Below, piece after piece: positions 11,622-23,522 of a DNA stretch of 64,000 bases. The notes under the pieces are model-generated. The model worked only from the letters and a program-made list of their open reading frames with translations, did no database searches and was not told the DNA's origin. Origin of the DNA: Fusarium oxysporum f. sp. lycopersici 4287 (Eukaryota > Ascomycota > Sordariomycetes > Hypocreales > Nectriaceae); NCBI RefSeq assembly GCF_000149955.1, contig NC_030987.1, positions 1,861,387 to 1,925,386 on the forward strand. Reading direction: 5' to 3'. A program made the position numbers and the translations under genes. The number at the start of each line of letters is the position of its first letter. Positions within the stretch are counted from its first letter, which is position 1.

Positions 11622-12875
11622 TTACTTCTTCTTGAAAAAGTCACTCATCTTTTTCATGCCCTTGGTGTTGACTTTCTTGAGATCCCGAACTCCCCTGCTC
11701 TCAAGCGATTTCTTTTTCTTTTCCTCCTCCATCTTTCTCTTCTTGACAAAAGCCTCGTCCTCTTCCTCGTCCAAACCACGCTTGCGAGAGTAGTCGATAG
11801 AGTGAGCAGCCATGGCTTCGGCGCGCAATTTGCTAAGCTTAGCCAGGTACTCGTCCAGAGGCGAGAAGTCCACAATAGTCTCCCTTTTCAGCATGTCCTC
11901 TAGTTGAGCTGTAAGAGATGGGGCAATGTAGCCTGAGCAGATGAAATTAAAAGCAATCCGTAATCTCTGAAGATCTATTATTTCAGGAGATGCCTCAATA
12001 GCACTGACAATATTTTCTGTGGTTGTCTCTGCAGTCAAAGAGGTGGCTGCGGTAGAGGTTTCAGATACTTCTGTTTCTGTCGTTGCAGCAGTCGATTGGG
12101 AATCGGCAGATTCCGAATTAGATGCCTGCGATTCTGTCCTTGTTATTGTAATCTCTGTCGTTTCTCGCTTCTGTACGAGTATAGGTGCTTCCAAAGCCTT
12201 CTTCACGAACTTCTCCTCCATGCTTGGAGCAAGTCCGCCCTCGCGCATTCTCTTTGCTTTGTCTAGGACGACCTTGACGAGTTTACTCTCATTTATTCGG
12301 AACATGTTCTCATCTCCTGCTTCAACAGTATCGCAAACCTCGGCCATTCGGCTCTCGATGAGCTTCCGTGTCTTGTCGCATCGCACGATTTCAGATAGAT
12401 GTGACGACCCTTGTGGTAGCTTGTCAAAGTAGTCGTCACTGGAAAGAAACAGCCGCTTTCCTTCTGAGCTCTTTGACTGGGTTTCCGTCAACGCTGGGAG
12501 GACCAGAAATAAGGGGTCGATTGAAGTCGCTAGAAAGAGATCCTGGCCCATGGATACTCCAGTCTTCTTGACGCTATCCGTAGAAGAGTCTGATGAAGTC
12601 TCGATCAGCCAACTTCGAGGAGTCGTGTTTGGTATCGCAACTTTGGTGAATTCATATATGCCTGTCTCTGGACACACGAGGTATCTCGCTGGTCGACCAT
12701 GTCTAGGATTGGGAAGAGTGACGATGCGCGCTTCGGGGGTCGCTTTTGAGGGAAGTATGAAGATTTTCGAGGGGTTCTCTACTCGAGACGACAGACTGAA
12801 CTTGGATGAGGTAGATTTAGGTTCTGAGGCTTTCGTATCAGCTGCAGCAGCTTTGGTTGATCTTGTCCTTGCCAT
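11622..12875 (-). CDS. Ribonuclease H2 subunit B
   Basis: A single exon of 417 aa starting MARTRSTKAAAADTKASEPK. RNase H2B (yeast Rnh202) is a structural subunit of the trimeric RNase H2 that removes RNA/DNA hybrids and single ribonucleotides from DNA. The N-terminal beta-barrel is recognisable from NPSKIFILPSKATPEARIVT through GRPARYLVCPETGIYEFTKV. The helical SHLSEIVRCDKTRKLIESRM region follows, then a low-complexity Thr/Ser/Glu linker. The extreme C-terminus, MKKMSDFFKKK, matches a PCNA-interacting (PIP-box-like) motif, as in human RNASEH2B. An upstream in-frame ATG at 12923 would add 16 hydrophobic residues; I prefer 12875 because the conserved protein begins there and the upstream part reads like leader. 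Convergent with DUO1 and divergent from MCM10. Confidence 0.88.
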   Translation of the reverse strand: MARTRSTKAAAADTKASEPKSTSSKFSLSSRVENPSKIFILPSKATPEARIVTLPNPRHGRPARYLVCPETGIYEFTKVAIPNTTPRSWLIETSSDSSTDSVKKTGVSMGQDLFLATSIDPLFLVLPALTETQSKSSEGKRLFLSSDDYFDKLPQGSSHLSEIVRCDKTRKLIESRMAEVCDTVEAGDENMFRINESKLVKVVLDKAKRMREGGLAPSMEEKFVKKALEAPILVQKRETTEITITRTESQASNSESADSQSTAATTETEVSETSTAATSLTAETTTENIVSAIEASPEIIDLQRLRIAFNFICSGYIAPSLTAQLEDMLKRETIVDFSPLDEYLAKLSKLRAEAMAAHSIDYSRKRGLDEEEDEAFVKKRKMEEEKKKKSLESRGVRDLKKVNTKGMKKMSDFFKKK

Positions 12876-13510
12876 TGCAAGATTGTATGGAAAATAATTA
12901 AAAAGGAATATGAATATGCGCAAAGCTACTCGTTTATAGAATCCAAAGGAGAAAATGTACCAAGACAGATGCGTTGATGCTCTCCAAAGACAATTATGTG
13001 GTCTGGTAGAAAAGCTAAAAGAAATGATACTCGTGCAACAGACAATGTAATAGTGAATTAAACACGCTGAGACGCGTTTGTACGCGACGGTTGCAGGGGC
13101 TACATATGAGAGAGACTTACCGTATTTAGGTTAGTGGATATTCAAGTATAGTGGCCGGCGCCAAGACCAACCTAGCCAGCGCAAAGAGCAAAGAGCTTTG
13201 CGCCCGCCCGGCCAGTATTGGTTGACGCATTGGGTGTGGATGTCTTCTTCAACCGCTGAAACAAGCATTCCCTGCATCAACAACTAAAAATTCGTATCTT
13301 CAGCATCTTACCCTCACCAACGACTCTCGACCGATCCAGCTGAATGGCTGCCGCCCTCCCAAGGCTATACCTACCGCCCTAATCGATTGGGAATATGCTC
13401 TATGCTATAGGACGAACACTTATATCCAAACCCTTCTAAGTGGCCGCATACCGACGGGACTGGTTTCTGGGCCACCCGCTTGAAAATTACTTTCTGTCCC
13501 AGGTATCGTC
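12876..13510. promoter_or_regulatory. Divergent promoter region between the RNase H2B gene and MCM10
   Basis: This 635-bp interval contains the start regions of two DNA-replication/repair genes and one paired MCB-like element (13072-13087). No gene was seen in it. Confidence 0.55.
13072..13087. promoter_or_regulatory. Paired MluI cell-cycle box (MCB)-like element
   Basis: ACGCGT at 13072-13077 is followed by ACGCGA at 13082-13087, starts 10 bp apart. It is placed between the RNase H2B gene (197 bp away) and MCM10 (424 bp away). It has the same order, orientation and near-identical flanks (GACGCGTxTGT...ACGCGAC) as the pair in the DUO1 promoter. Confidence 0.65.
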
Positions 13511-15888
13511 ATGGCTCCAGGTGAGACCACAATAATTGCTGAACTGTTCTTTCATGTGACAATCCACTGACCCTCCATGCCACAGCTTCTCCAGCAAAAC
13601 AAGGAACCGAAGCCCAATGGCCCCCAAGATCTCCGCATGAAGCTCTGCTTAGTACGCCGCGTGGACGAGAGCGATACCGACAGATGATGACATCGCCTTC
13701 ACCTTCACCGTCGAAAAGAGCTCGCAACTTACCCTCGATGAATCTCATGGCCGAGATTGAAAACGACGATGACGATGAGGACGAGGAAACCCTGCAGCTG
13801 AAGCTTCAAGAGATCCAGGCGCGGCTCAAGTTGAAAAAGCTACAGGCTGCGAAGTCGAAAAAGTCGGAAGAAAGCGTTGAGCAATTACATGCCACGACCT
13901 CGGAGCTCGTGATATCAACACAAGTTCCAAGTCGATCGAGGCGCGCAACCACTCCAACTCGGGAACCACTAGCTCGACAACAAAACCATGTGGAAGTGCC
14001 TGCGTCACCCGTCAGGAGGGTTCAAGAGCCCTCGGTGCAAACATCGCCAAGTAGAGTGTTGCTGGGTATTGATAAGGGCCTTAAGGCTCGGGATATCTCC
14101 TTGAAGCGTGCGCCCAGCTACCGGGATTCGCAAACATCGACTGAAATTGGGCAAACGGGCTATTTGCGAAGATCAAGGTCGAAAACTACAGGGAGCGGCA
14201 ATTCTTCTTTCTCATCAGAGACGCGCCCAATGAGTTTCAATGAACGGCTTGTTTCCGCGAGGACAGATGAGGCTGCTCGTGCTCAGCGGCAAAAGGACAT
14301 TCAAAAGCTAAGATCAAATGCATTTAGTATCAGCCAGGATGAGATGGAGCAGTATAAGAAGAAAGCTATTGAGATACCAGATGAGCCATTGAAGGCTCCG
14401 TCCTTCTCAAGGGAGGAGATCATAGGGACAACAAAACCTGTTGGCTTGCAACGAAGTTACACCGTGCCCAACGTTCAGGCTCCCGAAAAGAAGGCTCCGG
14501 CGCCAACTTCTACAGCTTTGGTTCGGAAGAAAAAGTCACCCCATGGCGAAGCCTCTGAAGAACAGGCGGCTGGTTTTGAGCCATACTCTAGCTTCCACTT
14601 GTCCAAGAGAATTTTACCACATGGCGTCCTTGCTCGACACGTTTCCGGCAAGCAAGTATACACAATTAAGGATATACTGAAAGTTGTTAAAGCACCAGAC
14701 TTTGCTTTGCCAGATGTTGAACAAGACATCGTGATGTTCGGTATCTTGGCAAAGAAATCAGAGCCTCGCGCACACAAGCCAACGCAAAAGAATGGAAAGA
14801 CGGAGGATAGGGGGAAGTACATGGTTATGACCCTAGTCGATCTAGAATGGGAACTGGACCTTTTTCTCTTCAACTCTGGCTTCACAAAATACTGGAAGCT
14901 CACAGAAGGGACTGTCATTGCGATACTCAACCCCACCATTATGCCACCCCCACCCGGAAGACATGATACTGGCAAGTTCAGTCTTGTCATCAATTCAGAT
15001 GATGACTCGATTATTGAGGTTGGCACATCTCGTGATCTTGGAGGTTGTCAATCAGTCAAGAAGGATGGAGATTTATGTGGCGTTTGGATCAATAAGAAGC
15101 GTACTCATCACTGCGAATTCCACTCCAATGAAGCCCTTCGCAAACAGCGTTCAACACGAATGGAAGTAAATGGAAGCAGTTTCGGCGCCAGGAAGAATAA
15201 CTCTAGAGAAGTCATTGGCTGGGGCGCCGAGAAGAAAAAGGAGGCATCCAGGAAATATGACTGGGAAACAAAGACGCATTGGTTCGCTTCACGTTCCATG
15301 AGCGCAGCAGACCTGATTGATGGGAAGGACAGAACACCGAACGATCGAAAAGAGAGAGCAGAATTCCTGAAAAGAGATCTGGAGGCAAAGGAGAAAGAAC
15401 GTGAAATGATGAAGAAGCTTGGCCAGGTTGGCAGCGCAGCTGGAAGGGAATACATGCGACAAGCTGGTTCGAAAGCGGCACTGCCCGCTGCGGGCACTTC
15501 AACCCAACCCTCGAGCTCTGCACAAGCGTCAGAGGAAGCTTACAGGCCAGACGCAAAGTCACTGGGCCTACTGGGGAAGGATTCTGCCATTCATCTGAGC
15601 CCTGTAAAACGGAAACGCCCAGACAGCTCTCAAGCCAGCTCTCAAGCAGGTTCAGCCATAAGCAGCGGCCCAACGGCCTTCGGCTGGGGGAGCAATCTAA
15701 AGGATAAGCTTTCAAAAATGAAGGAGGGGGAAAAGCTACGCAAAGATGAACAACCTCCAGTGCGGAAAAAGACTCGCTTTGTGACAGATAAGGGTATCCG
15801 TGAAGCCGGTAGGGAGAGTCTAGGTGACGAGCTCCACGGCCGGCAGATCATGCTCGACGATGACGATGACGACTTGGTTATTGTATAA
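13511..15888 (+). CDS. MCM10: DNA replication factor Mcm10
   Basis: Two exons, 13511-13520 and 13586-15888, encode 770 aa. The tiny first exon (ATG GCT CCA G) is supported because splicing the 65-nt intron (GTGAGA...CACAG) yields in-frame MAPASPAKQ followed by WPPRSPHEALLSTPRGRERY, a block that reads as conserved coding. Mcm10 binds the Mcm2-7 helicase, ssDNA and polymerase alpha during origin firing. The central OB fold starts near residue 340 (FHLSKRILPHGVLARHVSGK) and includes KYMVMTLVDLEWELDLFLFN. It is followed at about 490-515 by the family zinc finger (CQSVKKDGDLCGVWINKK then HHCEFH). The N-terminus has an acidic, Lys-rich helix, and the protein ends in an acidic DDDDDDLVIV. The flanks are disordered with many S/T-P sites. 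Confidence 0.92.
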
Positions 15889-18044
15889 AATATTCACTTC
15901 TTTCTCCATTGGGCACTTATATGGCGTACTGGCGAGCATGAGGCTGTGGTTTTTGGCGTTATTGCAGATGCTTCGGACATGTTTACGAAGGAACGATTTT
16001 GGTCAGGGTTACCTCATATCGCTTGAATCAAGGCAGGTCTTATTGATAGAATCAACTTAGATGACACCATATGCTCCCTACATGTGACTGGGGCTTATGT
16101 GCTTGGTCGGTTCAAAGGCAAGACGTCAACAACATGCCATCTTCTAACCCCCAATGTGCCTCGAGATTAGCATAGCCTCCCCCACTTGCACGTATTGCAC
16201 GCACTGCGAGAAAAAGCTGTAGGCGATGATGATGTGCGTGGTCGCGGTACTCCGGCGGCGTAGTGCATAACATAACTGAGCTGTGTATATCGGCGGCTAC
16301 GAAGTGATGGAGTGGGAAATATGATCCTCTTTAACCTTTCCCCTTTGGTGCTTGTCTTATTGACCAACAGAAGCGTTCAGAATCTCCGTAATAACGTGCT
16401 TTTCTGCGGTCATCGTTGAGTTTCCGCATTGTGTAGTGGGCATAATGCGAGGGCAAGACATCAGGAGCATAGTAAAGTGTGGTCAGTCCCTCTGTCGGCA
16501 GTCTCTGGCTGGTTGCATGAAAAACACGCGAGTGTCCTTTAATTCCTGTGTCTGTTAAGAGAGCTATATAGTCTGATTGTGAAAAATGAGGCGTTGAAGC
16601 TCGTCATATTATCATTTTTAGGGGATACTACCAGGCAATTTTCTTAATGTTCAGCTAAGTCAACACCAAAGTTAGTTTTTATTAATTATACTCCCACTTC
16701 TCACCAACGGCCAATGCTACGGTGTCAAAACTCTTTATTTATTATTGATGCATTCTGCGATCTTCCGGCTTCATTCTAGCTTCTAGATAATACGACTTAA
16801 TATGTCGCTGTAGAGTAAGTAATGGCCGTCGGCTACCAAGTAATAAGCTCTCTTGTTACCGACCTAAACACTGACATACCGTTGCAGCTTGGTGTTTTAT
16901 GCATATATTGCTTCGCTAACCTGATTCCCTACGGAGGACTACGGTTGGGTTGCAATGGCTGAAAATGTTAGTTGTGACGCAATTGTGAACTCTTTGCGAA
17001 GACCTTATGTTGGATAAACTTGTTCTGTCGAGAACACCTCACACATCACGGGTCGTCAAAGCTGACAGCTGACATTAAGTTAACTAAAGAATGACGCCCA
17101 TTTGGACCCACGTGGTTTATGGAAAGACATGCCACGATGCTTGGGATGGTTACACAAGCAATTGTTACTGGTGAGTGGTTATTTAGCATCGTGATGACTT
17201 CTAAGCTGGCAAGATATCCGCTGGTCCGTCAAAGACGCACTACAGAATTGAAATCGTTCGAGCATTTATTGTTTATCAAGTATAGAGTCATATAAAGAGA
17301 AACATTCTTTTGTTCGCGGCCAATGGCTCGGACTTCGAAAGAGCCATGTTAAAGCCGGCTTATTTCAGTTAGATTCGCCGGACTCTTGCTCTTGAATGAT
17401 ACGCTGTCGAGGCGCAGTCACCATGCCATGATCCTTTCATCTCCTTAAACTTTTCCGCGATTATAATGTACTGTACACCCTAGAAGCCTCTCAGCACTCC
17501 GTACTAATGGCTCCAATGGAACGTTGACTGGCCTCAAAAGGCTTAAACAAACCCCCACGCTCCAGACTCGTCAAGCGACTCTTAGACCCTGAATCGTAGT
17601 CTCGTCGACCCCGGATTTTCTGCATGAATAACCCCAAGAAGCGACTCCCGTGAGCACTTCCCCTCATAGCAAGATGCATACGAGCGGAGTCTCTATTCGA
17701 GCCTACCAATCTTTGAGCTGCCCGATTCTCTGACCGGTTCAATCGTCCTCTCGGAGTTGATGGATTGTATCATTTGACTTATTATGGCCCCGCCATGAAG
17801 TAACGAGAAGTTATGAGTGATCAAGTTGCAGGTTCGTAACTGGAGAGTCCTTTGAGCCGCCATATATGGGTTTGTGTTGAAGAACATCAATACCCAGGAG
17901 ATGATATAAAAGCCAAGTCTCCTCCGACTTGATATCCAAATAAGAGCTTACACTATCGCCCATTACACTGATAAATCCTATTGAATACCTTTACCATTGA
18001 TCCCAACCAAACTTCAGAAAATCCCAACAGTATCAAGCTATATC
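15889..18044. other. Intergenic, no gene seen
   Basis: About 2.2 kb with no convincing frame. The left part would be the MCM10 3' UTR and the right part the promoter/leader of the aldolase gene. The stretch near 16570-16800 is locally AT-rich. Confidence 0.5.
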
Positions 18045-19154
18045 ATGCCTCCTCATAGTGACGCTCCCTCACCAGCAGGGTCCTTCAGCTCCCAGCTATA
18101 CAACCACAGCCAATGGCACTCAAGCAATGGAAATCACAACTTCGTATCTGATTCTTCATCAAGCGCTTCTGCAGACAATCGCTTGGATGATGTGCAGCAT
18201 ATAAAACGCCCTCTAACACCTGGCGTCTATGTTCCAACCATGTGCTTCTTCGATCCAGATACAGAAGACGTCGACACCGCTGCAATTGCCGCTCATGCTG
18301 TGCGACTCGCTCAGGCTGGTGTAACAGGCCTTGCGACGCAGGGTTCCAACGGAGAGGCCGTTCATCTCTCCCACTCGGAGCGGCAGCTGGTCACCGCCAC
18401 TACAAGAGCCGCCCTGAATGACGGCGGCTTCTCGCATGTGCCCGTGATCGTGGGATGTGGAAGCCAGAGCACGCGCGAGACCGTACAATACTGCCATGAG
18501 GCTTGGGAGGCTGGCGGTGACTATGCGCTCGTCCTACCCCCGTCCTACTATGCCACGTTATTTGCCCCGGCCTCGGAAACCATCCTGGAGTATTTCACAA
18601 GAGTTGCAGACAAGTCTCCCATACCGATCATAATCTACAACTTTCCTGGTGCTGTGGGGGGCATGGATATGTCATCGGACATGATCATCACTCTTGCACG
18701 ACATCCAAATATTGTAGGCGTGAAGTTGACATGCGGCAACACGGGAAAACTGAACAGGGTAGCCGCGGCAACCCGCAAGCCTTCAAAATACAACCCACAG
18801 GAGCCCGAGTTCCTAGTCCTCGCAGGTTCCGCCGACTTTCTGATCCCTTCTCTGGCCGGAGGTGGTCACGGCATCCTGGCAGGCTTGGCCAACATTGCCC
18901 CGAGGGCATGCATCAAGACCATGGAACTCTATCTTCAAGGCAATGTTTCCGAAGCACAAAAGATGCAGGAAGTGGTCTCACAAGGCGACTGGACGGCGAT
19001 CCAGGGCGGTGTGGTTGGTGTCAAGGCTGGACTACAGGCTTGGATGGGTTACGGAGGCTTTGCACGAAGTCCACTGCCGAGGCCAGACACAGAGCAAACG
19101 AAGCGGTGGAGGGAAGGTTTTCGGGACCTTGTGATGCTGGAGAGATCACTCTAA
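18045..19154 (+). CDS. Dihydrodipicolinate synthase / 4-hydroxy-2-oxoglutarate aldolase family protein
   Basis: A single exon of 369 aa. This class I aldolase family (DapA/HOGA1-like) forms a Schiff base with a 2-oxo acid such as pyruvate. Visible features are the substrate-binding GSNGE (residues 100-104), the catalytic Tyr in IIIYNFPG (Tyr198), and the Schiff-base Lys in IVGVKLTCGN (Lys227). The TIM barrel runs from about residue 60 to 360. Residues 1-55 are a Ser/Asn/His-rich extension, probably disordered, with no clear targeting signal. Fungi make lysine by the alpha-aminoadipate route, so a true DapA role is unlikely; cleavage or condensation of a hydroxy-oxo acid is more probable, but the substrate is not set by sequence. 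The start is the first ATG of the frame; upstream in-frame sequence reads as leader. Confidence 0.85.
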   Translation: MPPHSDAPSPAGSFSSQLYNHSQWHSSNGNHNFVSDSSSSASADNRLDDVQHIKRPLTPGVYVPTMCFFDPDTEDVDTAAIAAHAVRLAQAGVTGLATQGSNGEAVHLSHSERQLVTATTRAALNDGGFSHVPVIVGCGSQSTRETVQYCHEAWEAGGDYALVLPPSYYATLFAPASETILEYFTRVADKSPIPIIIYNFPGAVGGMDMSSDMIITLARHPNIVGVKLTCGNTGKLNRVAAATRKPSKYNPQEPEFLVLAGSADFLIPSLAGGGHGILAGLANIAPRACIKTMELYLQGNVSEAQKMQEVVSQGDWTAIQGGVVGVKAGLQAWMGYGGFARSPLPRPDTEQTKRWREGFRDLVMLERSL

Positions 19155-22100
19155 GTCCGAGTGTACTCTAAGTCTGAGACGGTGATCATGAAGGACCGGC
19201 CACGAGTGTCACACCAAAGCAAAAGAAGTGGAGGATATCTTACAACTTGGCATGGATGAGGGAGCTCTGATAGCACGATACACTTTGTATCGTGCCGTAT
19301 TCTTTCCATAAGTGGATCGGAGTAAGCAGCAAGAGTATCCTATGATGCCTTCACACAGAGTTAAGAGTGTATCTCCCGGGACCTGCATGAGTCGGAAGCT
19401 TGAGGGGGCGTGGTCAGCATCGTATTGATGCGATGGGTGGTTCACAAGGCGTGGCATTGTGCGATGACTGCTTTTAGCGTTGCGCCATAAAAGTGATACT
19501 GTATCTGTACATATTTGCCCTATGCAATGAGACATTTTGTGGACAAGAGGCATTGTATTGTGTCTGTGAGCATGGCTGACGCGCAAGACTGTCTTGGATC
19601 TATCCTCCATAATTGTTAGTTCTTCGATGGTGTTTTTTTTTGGTTCAGTGTAACATATCTAGGTATCTTACAAGGGTCAACCCTTAATTGCCAAGCCGAT
19701 CTACAGGAACCCAGAAAGACTCCTTTTGGCAAATGGCATGACAATCACATCGTGTTTCAGTCCCAGATTGGAAATCGACAATGCTAAGATGCCATGACAA
19801 AGCACCGTCGACATGTAACCGGACCGTTGAAGTGATCAGCAAATAAATCGGAGCAGCAGAGTTTTCTGTAGAAACAAGGAGAGGATCTCGATTCCTCAAG
19901 AGCAGACGCTGTAAGCAAAAGTTGAGCACAACAACCTTGTCGCATAACGAGCTGATCTTTTGCCAAGTCTGTCAAGGGACTAGTAATGAATTATTGAATT
20001 TGTTGGCAATGGCATCCATACATTGATTGAAAATAGTAATGTAGATAAATCAGCCGTAAGCATTGGTCTTGCTCGTCCTTGGCAAGTTGGCACATCCATC
20101 TCAGATTCAATCGATACTTGCATGGATTCCCCTCATTCATCACATCATTAGATTGGATCTTATGAGAGGATGCGACTATGATGCATGACTAGTCTATGTC
20201 TACCTTACGTTACGGTACGGGGTCAGCCGCGAGGTGACTCTGGAGGTTGTGCCAGTAAACTTTCTGAGAATAAGCTAAAAAATAACTTTCAGCTCGGTCA
20301 CTATCCCGTGTCGAATACAAGCTTCTACCCAGCATGGGAACTGTCAGTGGTTGCTTCCAAGAGCCTCCTGTCAGTGTCAAGTGATTTATAGATGCTTCAG
20401 TAGCCTCATCATCTGCCATAAAGCCATTGAGGTTATAACCACAACACACATCCCTACATCTGACAACGGTATCGGCGCCGAATTCGTCCGTTGGGACGCG
20501 GGGAGGCACGAGGCAAACGCCTAGTAAACGGTTCAAACTCTGATCTGATCAGCCCAACTTGGCATCAGCATCTCGAGATGCCATATTTGGATATCGAGTT
20601 GGGCATCCTACAGCTCTGCTTGGCTGGAACCTGTAGGGCTCGTATCGGCAAGTTAAAATGGATCGAAGCCTCATGCAGGCGGGCCATACCTCATCGGCGG
20701 TGTGTAGGTTAACACGAGGTTTTCAAGCTTAACAGCAGGATATAGTCCCAATCATGAATGCATCGAGTTACATGAGGCGGAAGCTTACAGACATAGAAAT
20801 ACGGGATTGGCTGCAGCTAAATGCATGTTGTTTGTCGACGCGGGCTTGTCAGGATATAAGTGGTTGAAGAGAAGATCCATGCATGGAGGCTTACGGCAGA
20901 ACACCATCTTTTTTTGTTTGTTAGTATGGAGAAACAACATTGCCAAGCGAATAGCTATCACTGGATGAGATGCAATTCCAATCCTACAGTAGCATAATCA
21001 ATAGTTCTAGTTGAAACGGACCCAAGAGAAGCGGAATCACGCGCAGAGGCACGGCGAGCTAGAGACGAGCTAGAAGCTGGAGGGAGGGGATTTAATGAAT
21101 TTAATTCTCCCTTAGTGCAAGATTGCCCCTTACTGAGATATGGCTTTCACGGACAACGGCCCATGGCTCTGGTGAGCCTGCTGAGGGACTAAAGGCTGTC
21201 GCCTCCGCCCCTTGGCCAGTGCAAAAGACTAGCCACTAGTTCCTTCAGCCGTCTAGACTATTGCGAGTCTAGGGGCAGGCAGTTATGCACGAATCGAGCG
21301 GGTGGCTGTTTCATGACTGGGTGGATTTCCCAAGGCTCGCATCTCAGCAGAAGCCGCTTGAGGGAGATTGGGTCTAGCTTAAACGGTGAGGACGAACCAC
21401 GAGGACCGAGGCCGTAATTAACCCGTCATGATGCTAAAAAAAGGCCAAAAGGCTTTTCATCAATGTCCAACAAGTCTAACAAGAGGGCCAAATATGGATG
21501 TGATGGACTGCCTCAGATAGACAAACAGACAAACGAGCTGAACTGAGCTGGCCTGAGCTGACCTGAAGAAGCAAAAGGGCTTTTTGTGGTTGCATCTGAT
21601 CTTACCGAAGAGATAATTCCTCCGCTTGTTTCCTTCTTGGACATGCACACCAGTTTATCATGTATCAGGTATACCGAACCATACCGTATACGCACCACAG
21701 ATGAGAGCCTCGTATAACTGAGCCGATTATTTCCTACTGCTTGCTACACGCTCGTCTCTGTACCGATCGAATCGGCATCTCCGTCTAGATCCGGGGCGTC
21801 CAGGTTTCCTCTCTCTGTACAGGACCACAATCCCTGCCTGCCAGCCAGAGAGGATCTGTTACCCTCAACACCAACGTTGATCATTGTGCTATGGATATTA
21901 ATAATTGTTCGGAATAATAATCAATAGTGCCTGACGTAGTTTTGACGCATCGTGAGTTGTTCCCGGAAAGCGGCTGATGCCCCCCCATTGTGCCAATCAT
22001 CAATTCCAAACCCAACTTCAGCTGCACCTGCGATAGGCTGTTATGTCAGAGGGCATCGCGCTGGTGATCCTTTTTTAGTATCTTCCGAACATCATGTCAT

Positions 22101-23522
22101 GACCTGGGTGTGCTCGTGGTGCCGGGTGCCGGCCTGTACCTAGCCTGCCAGTAAGGAGTAGACTCTGCTAGGTAGGGGCGGCTTCACTCTTGGCATCAAT
22201 TTAATTTGAGTCCCTGGATGCTACGTTGTTGACAGTTTAGCGATAGGCCTGGAGTCACCCGTGGTTGTTTGTATGTACGTATGTAGTAGTTGTGGCTATG
22301 ATTATGGCCCCATTGAGCTGGGCGTCTAGGACTGTCGCCGTAGAGCCCAGCTCTTTCAGGAAATAATTCACATTTGCTCGTGATTCTTCACATCCAATCC
22401 TCACAGCATCCATCCGCAGACGGGACCAATTTAGGCATGCAAGCCATGTTAGAATTTCAGGTACAGGCTCTAAGCGCGCCAGGGGAGCCCATTTGGGCGC
22501 TACGCTACATATTGTCTGAGATTGCAATTTACATTCGGTACCTCGGCATCTCACCTATACAAGGTGTCCGAGCAAAGTACCTGCTAACCACAACAATCCC
22601 TTTGTCCTCTGGGTATCGTGTCGTGTCGTGTCGTGCCGCTGAGCGACAGGCCCACTACCACCTTTGCCTTAGCCTGGCCCACTCACCAGGCACAAACAAC
22701 TCCAACTTCCAGCTTCCCCAACCGCTGGAAGAGCCCAGAAGCAGGGCTGTGGTCAAAGTACCGCTCGCCTGGGCTGGCCTGGATCCTGCCCCCCTGTTGT
22801 CTTCTGGTCTCTTCACAACCATCGAATACGACGTGCCATAGGACGGACAAGTTTCTTACCATCAGCACTGGATCTCACTGAAAGATTACCTTCTTTCTCC
22901 TTGTTAATGTCTCGACTAATGTCTGGACAATTGACGCGTAGGCAATTTGATAGGCCTAAGCAATCGCTAGGGACACAGACGTTGATCCATCCAATGTGGC
23001 GTTACGAGCGAACAAGCTACTAAGCACAGAAAAGATGAAAGAAAAGCAACATTGGATACATGACCCTGGCTTGTCCATGTGCATGGGTCATATCCCAATT
23101 TCACCCACACCTTCCTAGCTCATTGCACACTGCTCCTTGCAACTTTCAACTCCTCGTCAGTGGACACATCCCATAGAGTATCGATCTTTGCCCTACCTGT
23201 GCACCCCCTCCCCCTTGTCATCTAGGGCCGCTAAGAGGGGCGTTACGAACCCCTTTGACGATGATTGACAGCTGGGACGGAGGTTCGGATGCGGAGAAGG
23301 GATCATGACCTATTCCCAGAGCCATTGCCATCAGCCCTCTCTTGCACACCCCCCGTCTTGTTGCCGTGGTCATGGCTCAGGGTTGACTATATCTCGGACG
23401 CTTTCCCACACTCTTAACCACTTCCCTCTCCGATCTTGTCCTTTTTCTTGAGCAAGCAAAGTCGTACATTGACGCACGACTTCTGTTCGAATACATTCGT
23501 TTTATTTTTCAGGACAATCATC
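19155..23522. other. 4.4-kb intergenic region upstream of the tyrosinase gene
   Basis: No frame here has the look of a gene on either strand. It holds the 3' end region of the aldolase gene and a very long potential promoter of the tyrosinase gene. Noted within it are a TCGTG tandem repeat (22616-22635) and a single ACGCGT at 22934-22939. Annotated uncoding space of this size may hide a non-coding RNA, but nothing in the sequence shows one. Confidence 0.45.
22616..22635. repeat. TCGTG pentanucleotide repeat, four copies
   Basis: Four perfect tandem copies of TCGTG in intergenic sequence. Confidence 0.8.

Noticed and set aside
12876..12923. In-frame upstream ATG extension of RNase H2B
   Set aside because: It would add a hydrophobic 16-residue piece not expected in this nuclear subunit; the start at 12875 matches the beginning of the plausible protein.
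22374..22841. 155-codon plus-strand frame upstream of the tyrosinase
   Set aside because: No family resemblance, start codon poorly placed, and a run of TCGTG repeat inside it; looks like chance in GC-balanced DNA.
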